NCBI GenBank assembly: GCA_963969395.1
Contig: OZ017800.1
Location: forward strand, 20,802,479 to 20,866,478
DNA: 64,000 nucleotides
DNA from: Pseudoscleropodium purum
Lineage: Eukaryota > Streptophyta > Bryopsida > Hypnales > Brachytheciaceae
Direction of reading: 5' to 3'
Shown here: one piece after another, positions 23,401 through 35,365 of the stretch
Position numbering within the stretch: the first letter of the stretch is position 1
Layout: each line of letters starts with the position of its first letter
The notes under the pieces: model-generated
What the model saw: only the letters and a program-made list of their open reading frames with translations
The model's database searches: none
What the model was told of the DNA's origin: nothing
Made by a program: the position numbers and the translations under genes

Positions 23401-25556
23401 CCCCCCGAAAATTGATTCGATTTGTTAATTAATCACTATTTGTCCCTTTGCTTTGTACTTTGGCCTTGCAAGCTTACCATCTAGTTTTCCAAAAAATTTG
23501 ATCTTTGACTTGTCTATAATCTAGTTCCAACATCTTGCAACAATATAAATGAACTCAAAGTTTGGGAAGAAGATTAGTATAGGATTAAGGCCAAGTTGCT
23601 TTCACAAAAAAAGGTACACCATACACTAGGAATAGTTTGGCTTTAGTGACCATAGTTAGTATTTGATTAGAAGACAAAAAGAAAAGATGAAAACATGGAA
23701 TATTAGACTTAGAGATATTCTACAAATTAGTTATTAGATAGAAGAAGCCAAACAAGCTTTGTCTTGAGATCTTATTCGATTCTAAGCAAATTAGAAAAGA
23801 ATTAGAGTTAGATTTGATAGGATTTTATTCCCAAAAAATATCTTCAAAGAAAAAGAGAACATTAAAAAGAAGAGGAAGGGAAGATCAATTGAAGGACTGA
23901 GTTTAGGACGTATTTCAATTGTCATAGGAGTGCACCATACAACATCATAACATTAAAAATTCAACATGGAGATTGAGGGAGCGCACAAGGAAAAGCAAGT
24001 TATCATCAATATGGATGAAATCACCAACACCACAAAATGTGAGGTTAATCATTAAACTTTCATCCCAATTCTTTTAAAATTCCATTAAAAACATTAGAAT
24101 AGGAATTATAGCTTGGATCAAAGTCTAAAAGTTGAAGGAAAACGAAAAAACTAAAAATAATAAGATAAATCTAGGAATAGTTAGAAAATTACTATAGTCA
24201 TTAAAAATCATTCACCTTCCAAAGTAGTTAGAATTTTCCCAAAAATTACCATAGATGGAGAGTAGAGGAAAATTGGAAGAAAAATTAAAAATTCATCAAA
24301 AGGAATCTTGAAAAGGATCTAGTATCTAGAATAAAAATAAAAGTCAAAAAGATAAAAGACAATGTAATTTACAATTTCAAAGGTAAAAATTTTAAGGATA
24401 AATTTTGATTAACCAATTGATGATGAAAATTTACCACTAATCCTTTATATTGTGAAGGTAAAAAATTAAGAAGGTTTTTACCTTGATAGAAAGGTAAAAT
24501 CAGGCCCTCAAAGATAAATTATTGAGTCTTAGAAGTTGGATAAAAAACAAAATTTCAAATAATAGTAAAAATTGTTAGAGGCTTTTACCACCTAAGTCAA
24601 AAGATACTTAAAGAACAATTTAAAGGCAGAATCTCAAAGGAAATATTTGTAGGATTTCCAAACCACCTTAACTTCAGAAATTGGTCAAAAAACGGAAATG
24701 CTAGAGTAGGATGAAGTTTCATGTCGAATTAGAGTAGAATTGGATGAAAGTCAACCAAATTTGACCAATTCAATTCCAATTCAGAATTTTGGTAGGAAAC
24801 AAAAATTAAAAAATAATCAAAAAATCAATAGTGAATTTCGATGGTTAGATTGCTAGAAATCAATGGATGAAGTTTTAGAAGGTAGTATTAAACTTCATCC
24901 GTAAATATCTCTTAAAGAATTTAGTCAAATTGGAATTTCTTTATCATTTTGGAAAGGTTAAATTCATCCCTACAACTTAGGCTACTTAATCTTTTTGCTT
25001 GACTAACTCCCACTGGCTCTCAGTTTTGGTCATCATAGCCAAAACTAACCTTTTTTTACTAACTCCTTGAATTTGGTTATCAATTACTTTAAAAAGTGCA
25101 AGTAGAACAAACAACAAAAGATTCATTTTTTGGAAGGCATAACTAGATTACACGTTGTTAGACACCCATTAGGATTTTATTACGACAAAACAACTAGAAT
25201 TTGGTTGTGTACACTTTATTCCAAAGGTGGGAATAAAGTGCCCACAATGGGTCTCATTTTTTTCATTGTCTTCAATGCCAAGATTATCATCACTTTCATA
25301 CACCCTACTTTTATCCTTATTCGACCATCACTCTTTGCCAATAAAGAAAGGCATATTTTCCATAACATGGGGTTGCTTTACTATTATAGTGTCCTTTTGA
25401 GACCCTTTATTGAGCAAGATATATGATATTGTTTACATATTATTTCTTGTAATGAAGCTCAACTTCCACGTCAACTAGTGTCATGTGCCAATTTGAACAC
25501 CATTCATACTTGTATAGAAAAAATCATATGCCATCATATATGAAGTCACAAAGGAG
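20454..25556. other. Intergenic, AT-rich, no gene seen
   Basis: About 5 kb at roughly 30% GC without a plausible exon. From about 23600 to 24950 the plus strand is markedly purine-rich (A-rich), as in eroded retroelement interiors, but no protease, reverse transcriptase or integrase motif can be read. The longest ORF (25130-25426, 98 codons) has no recognisable domain. Confidence 0.5.
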
Positions 25557-25600
<44 letters not shown>

Positions 25601-25603
25601 TAT
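25557..25603 (+). repeat. Poly-A tract followed by (TA)n microsatellite
   Basis: About 28 consecutive A residues are followed directly by about nine TA units. The layout resembles the tail of a retroposed sequence, but nothing upstream identifies one. Confidence 0.95.
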
Positions 25604-26399
25604 GAATGGGTGACAAGGCAATCAAAGAATAGCTTGAAAAGAATGCAAAACAACATGTAGGAACCAAATCACAATCTTTATATGTGCCCCAAAACTAAAA
25701 TTGCTCCATATATTATGTATGTATTACAAATGATACAATTTGGTGGTTTTCGAAAATGTTAAAATTAACATGATTTTCAATTGCCTACTATTGCAAAACA
25801 TTCTATGTACATTTTTGTAGATATTTAATGGCCTTGTTAATTCTTAGTTTTTTGATGTGAGAGTATATCCAATCCAACTCACCATACCTAGCCTAGCCAA
25901 ATAGGATTCAATGGGGCAAAGAATCTAGGCATCCCCACCTTCACTCACCAAGCTTTTTTTTTTGGTGCCAACCCAATAACAACATTCTCTATTCATATTC
26001 ATATGATAAGTTTAGTAGGGTTATCTAATTGCCTTTTCATTGAAGAATGGAAGCAAAGAGGCACAACACTTACTAGCTCTGTTGATGGGACCATGTGGCA
26101 CATTTAATAGAACTACTTCATTCAAGGATTGCAACTGGAAGTATAAACTATGCACACAATGTAAAAGTTAGTCCTTTATTAGACATTGAGTAGAGTTGCA
26201 AGACCAATGACAATCCTTGCTTGCCTGCATGCAACTACCAATCACACCTTTAGGAGGTATGACAAATACACTCACTCTAAAGGAGCAAACCCATTTCCCA
26301 TCAGCATCCCATTTACGCAATATAGAGTGCTGCATTTCCGATCACCTGTGCTGTAGGTGACAGCCCATGTACAACAGAAGCAATAGAATGTTTAGGAGG

Positions 26400-26595
26400 T
26401 ATACATTGAAACTATAAAATGATCACAATATCTACATTGAATGCCACTATGACCACCCATATCGCTTTTGTAACTGGTCTATGGTTGGAAATTGGTTTGC
26501 TTACTGATTGGAAATGGGTCAAAGAGAATCTTCACGAAAAAAAATTATAATCATTCTGTTTATGAATGAAAAAATGTCAAAAATTATGAAATCCT
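26400..26595 (+). repeat. Dispersed repeat family A, copy 2 (diverged)
   Basis: Shares with 6131-6350 the blocks TATGGTTGGAAAT and GTCAAAGAGAATCTTC (one or two mismatches each) at the same spacing. It has no coding capacity and its limits are approximate. Confidence 0.35.
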
Positions 26596-27987
26596 TCTTA
26601 GGTCTGTTTCTCTACACGGAGGAATTTTCTCCTTAACCTCCCCATGCCGCAGATAGGCTAAACTGCTTAAGTGATCAGAAATGGATGACCATCCTAACAT
26701 ATGTTCATGTTGAGAAGTTGGAAGTTCGTGAATCTTTCTCAACATGGTTTTCATTTGGAGTTCAAGATTCTTACCTCCCCGAGATGGGAAAATAATTCCA
26801 ACAAATTTTTTGTTATCTCCAGAGCTCTTTACTCGTATGCAAACTTTCAGATACGGTAGGATAAATGAAAAAACCCGCAGTAGGTTCATGATAAACGGCA
26901 AACAAGTGAAAAAATTTGCCTGCAGCCAGAAGCTCAACCTTTAGGACTGCTTCAGTACTACAATTTCAAATATAGCATGTCTTCACATTCCAACCAAATG
27001 ATAAAGTTGATTGAAGTCCAGTAAAACATAAACCCATTTAAAAACATTGGTGAGTTTTGAACAGTTTATACCCATTCCGGTGGGTCGGATAAGAGAATAG
27101 AGCTTGTGACATTAGGTGAGTACCGAGTCGGGCTAGAACCTCTCATTCTCTGGAAACAAGGACAACAAGGAACCTCCACCTCCATAGCAACAATTACACA
27201 GAATTGATCGTGCAAATCCAGATACCGTCCGTCAGAAACCAGAGGTTATACAGAGAACGGATGCACATCTGACAACCAGACATTGAAGACAGTTGGCATT
27301 GCTTTTCGATTCATCGTGTTCAGAAGAGAATTCTACTTGGAACTATATAGATCTGTCAACCGAATACCGAACTGTCAAGAAAACCGTCGTTTCATGTCGC
27401 ATTTGTCGACTACAGGGTGATTGAACATCAACTCCAGATTCTCGGATAGGATTCCCCTAAGACTTGACAGATTCAAAGTACCCAAACCACAAATAAAGAT
27501 TCCCTCAAAAAGAAGCAATATATCGTATCAACGATTATCATTACAAATCTATCTATCTATCTATCATGGGGAATCACGTGGCTACTGATTCTAAGCAAGA
27601 GAAGTCAAACTCGACAAGAGCACGATGAAATGTCACAACCATATACCAGATTCCACATCCTCGATTGAGCATGAACCTAAATAGACCACATATAGAATTC
27701 CCTCAAAAAAACCGGAATAGTATTTGCAAGCACAGTAAATCGTATTAATGCGAACATACAAATCTTCAGAAATAACAAGGAATTGATCACCATACAAACG
27801 AAACTAACAACTTAGAAACCGGCGTACAACTGTTGGAACCCAAAAATGACCAAAGCGCAGTGTGCTGCGATCTGGTAAAGTGAAGGATCCTGTCTCTCTT
27901 GGGACCAGTTTCATCTCGCACAGCACTTGGTACAGCTGCGAAGTCAAATTATAGGTCCTCAAAGCAAATAGACCGGACATACAAAGC

Positions 27988-28170
27988 TCACTTCTGTTTC
28001 TTGAGATAATGAAGAAACTCTGAAAATCCGCTATCAAATCTGAAAGCAAACAAGCACCTAATAATATTTTCGTTTCTCATAGTCATCGATAGGTCTGCCG
28101 TGTCCGAGAGCGTCGAGAACTTACCAATGAACACGTTAACAAGACTAAGAGAGGGGTTACCCGGAGACAT
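27988..28170 (-). CDS. Candidate tiny spliced ORF (25 aa) in the 28-kb unit
   Basis: Exon 28170-28125 starts at an ATG that directly follows an in-frame stop and ends at a strong donor (GTAAGT). Splicing to 28019 gives MSPGNPSLSLVNVFI then EFLHYLKKQK and a stop at 27988. Using the earlier acceptor (TTTGCTTTCAG) gives about 96 residues ending at 27804 instead. Unspliced, the frame stays open for 60 codons. I recognise no family for any version. Real coding status is doubtful. Confidence 0.2.
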   Translation of the reverse strand: MSPGNPSLSLVNVFIGKFSTLSDTADLSMTMRNENIIRCLFAFRFDSGFSEFLHYLKKQK

Positions 28171-28549
28171 GAATAAGGATAATCAGAAGCTCACTGCATT
28201 TCCTTGCCGTAATTTCACCCTAACATAGCCCTCAAATCTCAAAAATTGCAAAAGCTCAGAGGGCGGGTCAGTTAAGAATGGATTATGCCTCAATTTGTTA
28301 AGATCAGCGATGGGAGACCCACCTCGCACATCTAATTGAAGTCCTCATCCCCGCACGGACAACAAATTTACACACCCAGTAAACAAAGTCGAAACCTCGA
28401 AGAATCACTCAAACAACCGAACTCGACAGAAGACTACAATCTCACACCACTTTGGAAGGTAACTTAATCTCAGAACTACACAGCAGCGAAAGAACACATG
28501 ACATGATGGAGTGAGAAGGAAGGAGGAGGCGGTTTATCACAATCGAAAG

Positions 28550-28567
28550 CCCTAAACCCTAAAACCC
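28550..28567 (-). promoter_or_regulatory. Double telobox
   Basis: The plus strand reads CCCTAAACCCTAAAACCC, i.e. AGGGTTTAGGG-type telobox on the minus strand. Teloboxes near transcription starts are frequent in plant translation-related genes and bind TRB-type factors. Single telobox-like motifs (TTAGGGTTT) also occur in the first intron of the transporter gene (about 16594) and just upstream of the LRR gene (about 61318). Confidence 0.6.
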
Positions 28568-28639
28568 GCCGACAACAACGGATGACTTCTGGATGAACTC
28601 CGAGACTAGCATCCAAATATTGGTGAAGCTCATATATTT

Positions 28640-29833
28640 TGGAAGGAAATTGACAATTTCATCCTTTTTCCTTTTTTTTAAGTGATACAGTAACCAATGT
28701 GAAAATGGGATATAATTCTAGCAATATTTTGGCATGAAAAATTAGCTTTGTTGATTGATGCAAGAGATTCACCCAACCAATTGATTCTTATATAACAATT
28801 TGGTCTCCAATCACTAGAAAAAGTCACAATTGAATGGGTATTTCTTTCTTCTCTAATTCTAGTTGAACGAAATCTTTTGAATTTTCAACTAAAAAGCTTT
28901 CCATAAACTAGCTAAAATAGACATGAGTTTCAAATTGCCTTTTTTATTATCACAATTATATAAGAACTAATTGGGATTTGAATTAAAGAATATTGCATAT
29001 TTTCTTTGCAAATAGAAAAGAAAGGCAATTTCAATTAGAAGAATTGGAGATCAAGAAAATTTGAGCAAAGAATATATTACTCAATGTAATTCAAATAGCA
29101 TGCTATACAATAATTTTGAAAATATGCAAATTTATGAAGCTTGATGATAAGGCATATCATAATATTTTAGATAAAATCAATACAATATAATTTATACTAC
29201 TTTCACGCTATCTCAAATGCAATAGTGGCCACCCTTTCACTTTCATCCAACTTTCATCCAAATCTTTCCTCCAGTTTCACCACATTCATCTAAAATTCAT
29301 TCAATTAGTTAGAGGAAGTACCGCAGTATCCAAACTCTCATAGTTGAAATTGAGTAGCATTAACCATCTCTGCTTCTACTTCTTTTGTGCCTTCACAGCA
29401 GGAATTGAATGAAGCGCAAGGAAACGATGAAGTGTTGATTACAACAAGTTCACTGAAATGTACAGTGATTCCTCCGAACGTCAACATAATAATTGCGCTA
29501 CTTGCATCCACCAAGTTCACCCTCGGACAGTTTAAAATCAACCGAGAGTTGCAGCGAGGAGAGAGAGAGAAAGAGAGAGAGACGCAGATTTACACTCAAC
29601 TTCCAGCAGCAATTCAAGGAGGGGAGGACAGATCGACCTCCACTCACCTCGAACAAAGCCAATTGGAAGCTTCAAATGACAACTACGCAATTGCCAACTA
29701 GCTAGAATTCTATCGTGCATCAGCTTCCTGAACTATCACCTCCGCAGTTTCAAATGATCGCAACGACCATATATATAAAAATCCTGCACCAGATCAAATT
29801 CAACAAATGTTGTAGAATTTGGGTAATTCTGGT
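28640..29833. other. Intergenic, 3' side of the TMEM45 gene
   Basis: AT-rich to 29320, then moderately GC-rich. It includes a GA-rich microsatellite at 29557-29582. The 104-codon plus-strand frame at 29387-29701 runs through that microsatellite and has no recognisable domain; it is probably chance. The last part likely holds the 3' UTR of the minus-strand gene. Confidence 0.5.
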
Positions 29834-30790
29834 TCATCTCTCGAGGTCGAGTCCGTCAAACGCTTCCATTTCCATGGAATGCTGCGACCCATCACTATGC
29901 GGAGATCCACCATTTCCATGTTCCAAATCCTCCACAATCTTAAACACCGAGTCCACCTCTCTGTTCTTCAAGTGCTGATACACCGTTCTCCGACTCTCAA
30001 TCACAGAGAGAACCAACAACAATCCCCCAGTCACGACCACAATCGCCGCCAAGTGCCAACTAAACCACAGATTCGCCAACGCTTTCGCATCATGAGTTTC
30101 GTCCTCGGTTTCACATACCACAGTAGCATGCTCAGGGGTCTTCACCATACTGCAGCCCTTCGGTAACATCGACGGCGTCCACAGCACCATCCCCATTTGA
30201 ATAAACCACGTCCCTTGGAACAGTATCGACATGCTTCGAATAATAGAAATCACAGGCAGCGTCCTGATAAAAACCTCGACTATAAGTGTGAGAATGCCGA
30301 CAGCAATGGGGAGTTGGAGGAGCCAGTGGTAGTGACCCTCCAGGCCCATGTGATCTGCAGAGTGGAAGTGGAAAAGCAGAAGCTCCTGGCTGAAGGCGAG
30401 GGCGGCTAAGGAGTGGATCCACCCCTGTGGGAGATGGAATTGCGGGGTGAGATCTGCGATGAGGGTGAGAGTGGCGTAGAGGAGCATGAAGAGGGAGATC
30501 GTGGAGTGCTCGAAGTTGTTGAGGTGGTTGGAAGGGATGGACCAGTCTTCGGCCCAGGGTTGGTGGGCTTTCGGGCAGATGAAAAGCTCTGCGGAGATGG
30601 AGAGAAGGGAGCCGAGGATGATGAAGTAAAGCTCAAAGTGGCGGAGGCGGCGGTGGTGGAAAGGGAACCATGTGCGAGCTTTGAAATGGTAGGGAGAGCG
30701 GACGTGAGAAAAGACGGTGTTGTAGAGGTGCCAGAGGCCCAGGAGGAAGAAGCCTGCTCCTGGCAAGATATGGCCGATGAAAGTCCCCAT
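29834..30790 (-). CDS. TMEM45 / DUF716 multi-span membrane protein, intronless
   Basis: The frame encodes 318 residues from MGTFIGHILPGAGFFLLGLWH, the conserved opening of plant DUF716 (TMEM45) proteins. It has about seven hydrophobic spans, a basic loop with HHRRLRHFE, the intramembrane His/Glu-rich segment FSQELLLFHFHSADHMGLEGHYHWLLQLP that marks the family, and a QGTWFIQMG segment before the C-terminal span. The tail is acidic (VEDLEHGNGG to DGLDLER). The frame is open for 32 more codons upstream (start at 30886, MCCCACFG), but the inner ATG matches family N-termini. Members are poorly understood; some plant ones are linked to virus defence, and animal TMEM45 proteins act in trafficking membranes. 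Function here is unassigned. No intron is needed. Confidence 0.88.
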   Translation of the reverse strand: MGTFIGHILPGAGFFLLGLWHLYNTVFSHVRSPYHFKARTWFPFHHRRLRHFELYFIILGSLLSISAELFICPKAHQPWAEDWSIPSNHLNNFEHSTISLFMLLYATLTLIADLTPQFHLPQGWIHSLAALAFSQELLLFHFHSADHMGLEGHYHWLLQLPIAVGILTLIVEVFIRTLPVISIIRSMSILFQGTWFIQMGMVLWTPSMLPKGCSMVKTPEHATVVCETEDETHDAKALANLWFSWHLAAIVVVTGGLLLVLSVIESRRTVYQHLKNREVDSVFKIVEDLEHGNGGSPHSDGSQHSMEMEAFDGLDLER

Positions 30791-31122
30791 GATGAGTGAA
30801 CTCCAAAAAATTGAAGACGATTCACCTTCTTTTTCGTTTGAAATCCTCCTCCGAAAATTGCTGCCAAAACAAGCACAACAGCACAAAAAAACGTGGAGCT
30901 GTCAGCTGACATGAACGAGGCCACGGATTCTATTCCTCTACTGCTAGAGCCTCCTGGCGCATTCAAATTGACGAGGCGGAGAATCCAAGGGCAAAGAGAG
31001 TGTGGAATTTTGGATTCATCGCTTTTGGTATTCCTTTCGTGATTTCACAGCTTGTTGAGCTTGCGGTTGTCTACAGGAGCAGGCATTGAGCTAGCGATTA
31101 CTGTGTTCAGAAGTTGCCATTT

Positions 31123-31971
31123 GGACATAGCGGCCATGGCCACGACAGGAAAAACTACAGAAGAACGATGATATTCCTAGTGTCACTGTCAAAGAGCGGT
31201 GTGAGGCTAATTTATTCAAGAGATTTGCTGAAAATCGGTCGAGAACCGTTTCAGCTCAAGTGATTGGAATTGTACCGGCCAACAAGCGTAACGAGAAATA
31301 CGAGGTGCAACGGTTTCCGGCCTCACTCTAGAGCTTGGCGGTTGTGTACGGGAGCAGGCATGACTGTGAGCTAGCTAGCGCTATCTGTGTTCAGCGATGG
31401 CGGCTGTGGACACGAAAGAGCAGAATGTAACAATTCCCTGTCAAATACGCCAGCAAATGATGATTCTGCAGTAAGTCTTCATCCCGCGACGCCAGGCCAA
31501 TTCATTCAAATTTTTTTGCTGGAAATCGGTCGACAACCGTCCCAGTTCAATTGCGAACCTGGCTACTAACGAAACGAGAAATACGAGGTGCAACAATTTC
31601 TGAGCTACGTTACAATTCACTGCCAACTACTACCAAAAAAAAAACGATGATTCTTAAGTAAGTCTCAAGGTCTGGCCAATCCATTCAAAAAAAATTCAGG
31701 AAATCGGTCGACAACCGTTCCAACTCAAGTGAGGAGCGGAGTTTTACCTATCAACGAGAAATACGAGGTGCAACAATTTCTGAGCTATGTTACATTTAAC
31801 AGGAAACTACAACTGCAATATGACGATTCTCGAGCTAATCCATTCAAAAAAACTGGCAGGAAATCGATGGACAACCATTTGAATGTGTGGGAAGCAATTG
31901 TACCTGTCAACAAGAAATACGAGTTGCAAATATTTTGGAGGACACAGTTGCGGGCTAATAAGGCAATCTAA
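31123..31971 (+). pseudogene. Degenerate tandem repeats with coding-like pattern
   Basis: Four related units can be read on the plus strand around KYE(V/L)Q, at about 31295, 31590, 31765 and 31917. Unit 1 reads KLQKNDDIPS, EANLFKRF, ENRS, GIVPANK then KYEVQRF. Unit 4 reads KLQLQYDDSRANPFKK, then EAIVPVNKKYELQIF and a stop at 31971. The blocks DD, AN-(P/L)-FK, IVP-N-K and KYE-Q-F recur in the same order with variable spacing. DNA blocks GGTCGACAACCG and CGAGAAATACGAGGTGCAA are nearly identical between units. An upstream GGAGCAGGCAT-to-TGTGTTCAG block also occurs twice (31076 and 31350). Stops and frame shifts interrupt it, so I call it a broken repeat protein or repeated exons. No family is recognised. 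Confidence 0.4.
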
Positions 31972-32015
31972 AACACAGCCCAGCAATGTTCCATGACTGC
32001 AGACAGATGTCCCCT

Positions 32016-32023
32016 TATAAAAG
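32016..32023 (+). promoter_or_regulatory. TATA box candidate
   Basis: TATAAAAG followed by a GC-rich stretch and, 32 bases on, an ATG opening a 34-residue frame (32055-32159, MITETSPQIPN start). This resembles a core promoter, but no longer coding region follows on the plus strand. Confidence 0.3.
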
Positions 32024-32159
32024 CGCCCCACCCGGCCGCCTCGTGGAGCTACAGATGATTACCGAAACCTCTCCTCAAATCCCCAACAGCAACCCTTTCT
32101 TCCTCTGCAAGGCACTCACAGACAGTACTAACTCCCTTTTCGCAATTTTTGCGGGTTGA

Positions 32160-34936
32160 GGGGAGTGACCCACAAGACTTGCACACCTCAACTGACGCCA
32201 ATTGTACCCCACGGCATTACAGCAGCTCGTCATTTATACTGACTGCAGGGAGTTGATGAGTCAGACCCTGTGTTATAAGCGCTTTCAATTCTTTTCCGCC
32301 CTTTCTCAAAATCAACACAGTCCCTGGATTCGAGAAGAATTCTACAGTTCACCCGCGTACAATCATTAACTCATCATCTTTCCTCAAATGGGGTTCATTT
32401 CTGTTTCCTTCACAACTAGGATGTCACTCAAAGTTTAAATCCGTTTACTTTCCGTATGATCCAAGCTTTTGTAGGCAGGCTAAGAATATCTTCTCTCTAG
32501 GATGAATATAGATTTAAAACATCTACACTACATTTGCAAAATCAAGTTGTTAACATGTACACTCTTCGTTGATACTTTTCCACTTAGAAATTATATTGAG
32601 TTTCAAAACCTCGTAGAACCCCAGAGTAGAGGTTCGTCGAACTTTGACATGATTCTGTGAAATCCTCCAGCCAACGATGTGCAAGGACATTCGCTTCTGT
32701 AGTTGAAGACACTAGTGGTCCTGACCCTTTTTGACGCTGCCGAAGTTTCCATCGAAGGAGACCCCAGAGGGTGGCAGGCTTCCACCGAAGTTGAGAGACG
32801 AGAGTTCACAGCAGGATATGCAGAAATTCCCTCGAGATTGACCCGGCGCAGGCCCAGTCGCCATAGGCTGCAAACTGTACCAAACAGGTTGGGTACAGTT
32901 TCCATTCCGTGCATGCAACCAACGTCTCTGGAATCTTCGGAGACATTCTCTGGAGTTTACCTGACAACTGGCTGTGGGCCTTCTTTAGCCGCCTCGGATT
33001 CTAGAAACCGTGGAAATCTTCCTTTTTGTGGTACAGTATCATCATCTGCTTGAAAAAAAAATTGAAAACCATTCATCGGAGGTCAAACTCCTTTGCTAAC
33101 CTCTGCAAGGATGAACATATGCACTTCTGGATTCCACTCTAGAAGGATTCTCTGTCATGCATCCGCTACTTTTCGGCTTCCGCATCCTTACAGGGTGAAA
33201 ACTCTTCCATGCAACGGCCACTTACCACAGCTTGCAAACACTCGGACTCTGGCTCCTGGCTGGTGGTGAAGGCGAGTGAGGATCCCCGTCATTCCCGACC
33301 AGATAGCTTTTCGGATTTTCTGAGAATTTTGTTTTGTTTTTGTTTTAGAAAAAGAATTCAGCTGGATATCATGATCGCGAGTGGGTTGGACGCTGACGTC
33401 GGACTTCAGGAGTGTTCGATTGCGTAAGCCTCAAGTCAGGGACGGAGTGCTGGGGGAGGGAACTGAAACTCCGCACCCAGGATCTGTCAAGTCCGCCCCC
33501 CTAGCTCCTTGGTTGTTGCTCCCAAACTCCAGTGCTTGTACCACCTTGTCTGAGGGTTTTCTTTGTTTTAGGGTCACTAATAAGTCAGAGTAAGTTAGCA
33601 ACGCCCAAGCAGTATTCAATTGTGTGCACACGATATTGTACAATTAACGTGGCCAGTATTACTCACATCTAATTCGATGATGGATGTAATTCTTCTTCTA
33701 ATCGACCAAAATTATAGCATGGAATTCAGCATGTTTGTATTTTACAAAATTTGCAAATTTTGGTGTACTAGCCAGAACTCGAAAGTTTGGTTATTTGTAC
33801 ACAATTCATTCTCGGATAGAATTGGATTATTTTTATATAATCTTGTAGAATGAGAACTAGACTGGTGATACTGAAGAAATGGAAGAGTTAGTACCTTAAA
33901 AAAAAGGAGAAATCTTAGAATGGATTCATTTCAGTTGACATTTTGGCGTAAGTTACAACCCCACGACTGTCCGCCCTCAGCGTGTTTGACGCGTTGGAAC
34001 TACGTTTTGGTGATGACGAATACAGACACACTTAAATTTATTTATAACTATCTTCCAGATCTTCAGTGAGCTCTGCCTCCGCAAATCATAGCTTGGGAAA
34101 CGTGGATGGGTCCCAAAGTGCTGCGCCTTTTCATTGCAAATTCATCCTACATGAGGTCAACATGCATCATTTCTTGAAAGTAAAACTAGAATATGAAAAC
34201 CATAATTTGACACAAATGCGAGGTCCAAATTAATTTGATGCTAGCTTTCAGGTTGAATGGCCTTATCGATCGATCGATCGATCGAGGCCCAAGTTTGTTT
34301 GTTTCCAGACATCGATGGTGTCTGGACTGGTTCTGCGATGCAGAATCTGAGGCCTGGATTTGTACTTGAATCTTGCAATGAAATGAATTCCCTGGTGTGT
34401 GAAGAAACTTCGACTGCAGGTCCAGCGCGCCTGCCTGCCTTGCAGTTGCGGTGGTCAAGGTCATGGAGTTTTACAACTGTAATTTTTACAAGTGTTTCTA
34501 TGGCACAAGTGCAATAAACTCTTACTAGTGTACCCTACCCGGTATTTTCGTGGGGGACTGCATGATAACATGAGTGGTTTAGCAATGAGGCAGGGGTTAC
34601 CTTTTGCATCCTTGAAAACGGGACTGACCCCACATTGCACAAAATTGTCTTCTGAGGGGTGCTTCACATATGGGCCGACCAAGTTGAGAGGCTGTGGGAG
34701 TTCATGCCCAAACTTTGGTCAAGAGTCTGTCGTGAGGCCATTGCCACGTAGGAGCTTGGGCTTCCATGTAGGCACTTTGGAGGGTGAGAGACTTTGGATT
34801 GTGTCGCTTTGTGTGAAGGGTCGAGAGGCCAAAGTCGGAGTTTTTTGAAATTTGATTGGTGGAGACCAACGGACTCTCAACCTTGAGTCCATGAGTGAAA
34901 CAACCTTAAGTGAGCCAACCCATTTCAAAAATATTG
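32160..34936. other. Moderate-GC intergenic stretch, no gene recognised
   Basis: About 45% GC to 34.9 kb, with short ORFs on both strands (longest 116 codons at 32703-33053) and no recognisable domain. It contains an (ATCG)5 microsatellite at 34265-34284. It may hold eroded gene or retroelement sequence; nothing specific can be supported. Confidence 0.4.
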
Positions 34937-35365
34937 AAAATTGAGTTAAATAAAGGACTTCAAAGTTTGTCTTAGAGTAGAGATTCTATAGTGACCCACA
35001 AACTCCCACAAACTAAAATTCCTCATAACTTTTGATTCATTGATCAAAATAGAATGATTCAAAGCTTTCCAAATATATATAAATTTAGGGAACCAATTTC
35101 AAATTTTAATTTCTTAAGAAAATAATTTTTAAAGAAATTTTTTTGCTACCTAAGTTGCCTATTTAGCAATAGAAAGTAAATATCATACAATAAATTTTTA
35201 ACCATGTAGTCAAAAGTTATGAAAATTGTTGGGCCTTAAAGCTACTCCTTGGGCACATGTTCTGTTAAAATTTCAAATTAAATAAATAAAAACTCCATAC
35301 GTAATGAGTTGTTCAAAAATTCTATATTGCCAAAAAAACCAATGTGGGCATTTAGGGATCAAGCT
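34937..35365 (+). repeat. Long inverted repeat, left arm (family D)
   Basis: Similar to the reverse complement of 42990-43350. Shared blocks include CAAAGCTTTCCA, TAGTCAAAAGTTATGAAAAT and AAAGCTACTCCTT, in the same order. The outermost part, AGTTAAATAAAGGACTTCAAA, matches instead the reverse complement of 43901-43948, so the right arm appears split by about 550 bp of extra sequence. The arms enclose about 7.6 kb of AT-rich DNA without a readable transposase. Confidence 0.6.

Larger units (their letters stand above)
26960..28567 (-). ncRNA. Putative minus-strand transcription unit with no long ORF
   Basis: This block is clearly GC-richer (about 43%) than the 30% DNA on both sides and is free of recognisable repeats, like the gene islands elsewhere in the window. 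At its right edge is a double telobox on the minus strand (28550-28567) and, about 70 bases further upstream, a TATAT-containing stretch near 28630; both are typical of plant promoters. Downstream lie plausible splice sites, for example the donor TTG/GTAAGT at 28124 and the acceptor GATTTTCAG at 28020, but only short ORFs. It may be a long non-coding RNA or a small-protein gene. Transcription is inferred, not shown. Confidence 0.35.

Noticed and set aside
23600..24950. Purine-rich strand bias suggesting an LTR retrotransposon
   Set aside because: No paired LTRs, primer-binding site or pol motif could be read; the bias alone is not enough.
30406..30966. 186-codon minus-strand frame overlapping the TMEM45 gene
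   Set aside because: Different frame, Ser/Pro-rich low complexity; overlaps the DUF716 coding sequence, which has clear family motifs.
34265..34284. (ATCG)5 repeat as a regulatory site
   Set aside because: Simple microsatellite; no gene nearby.
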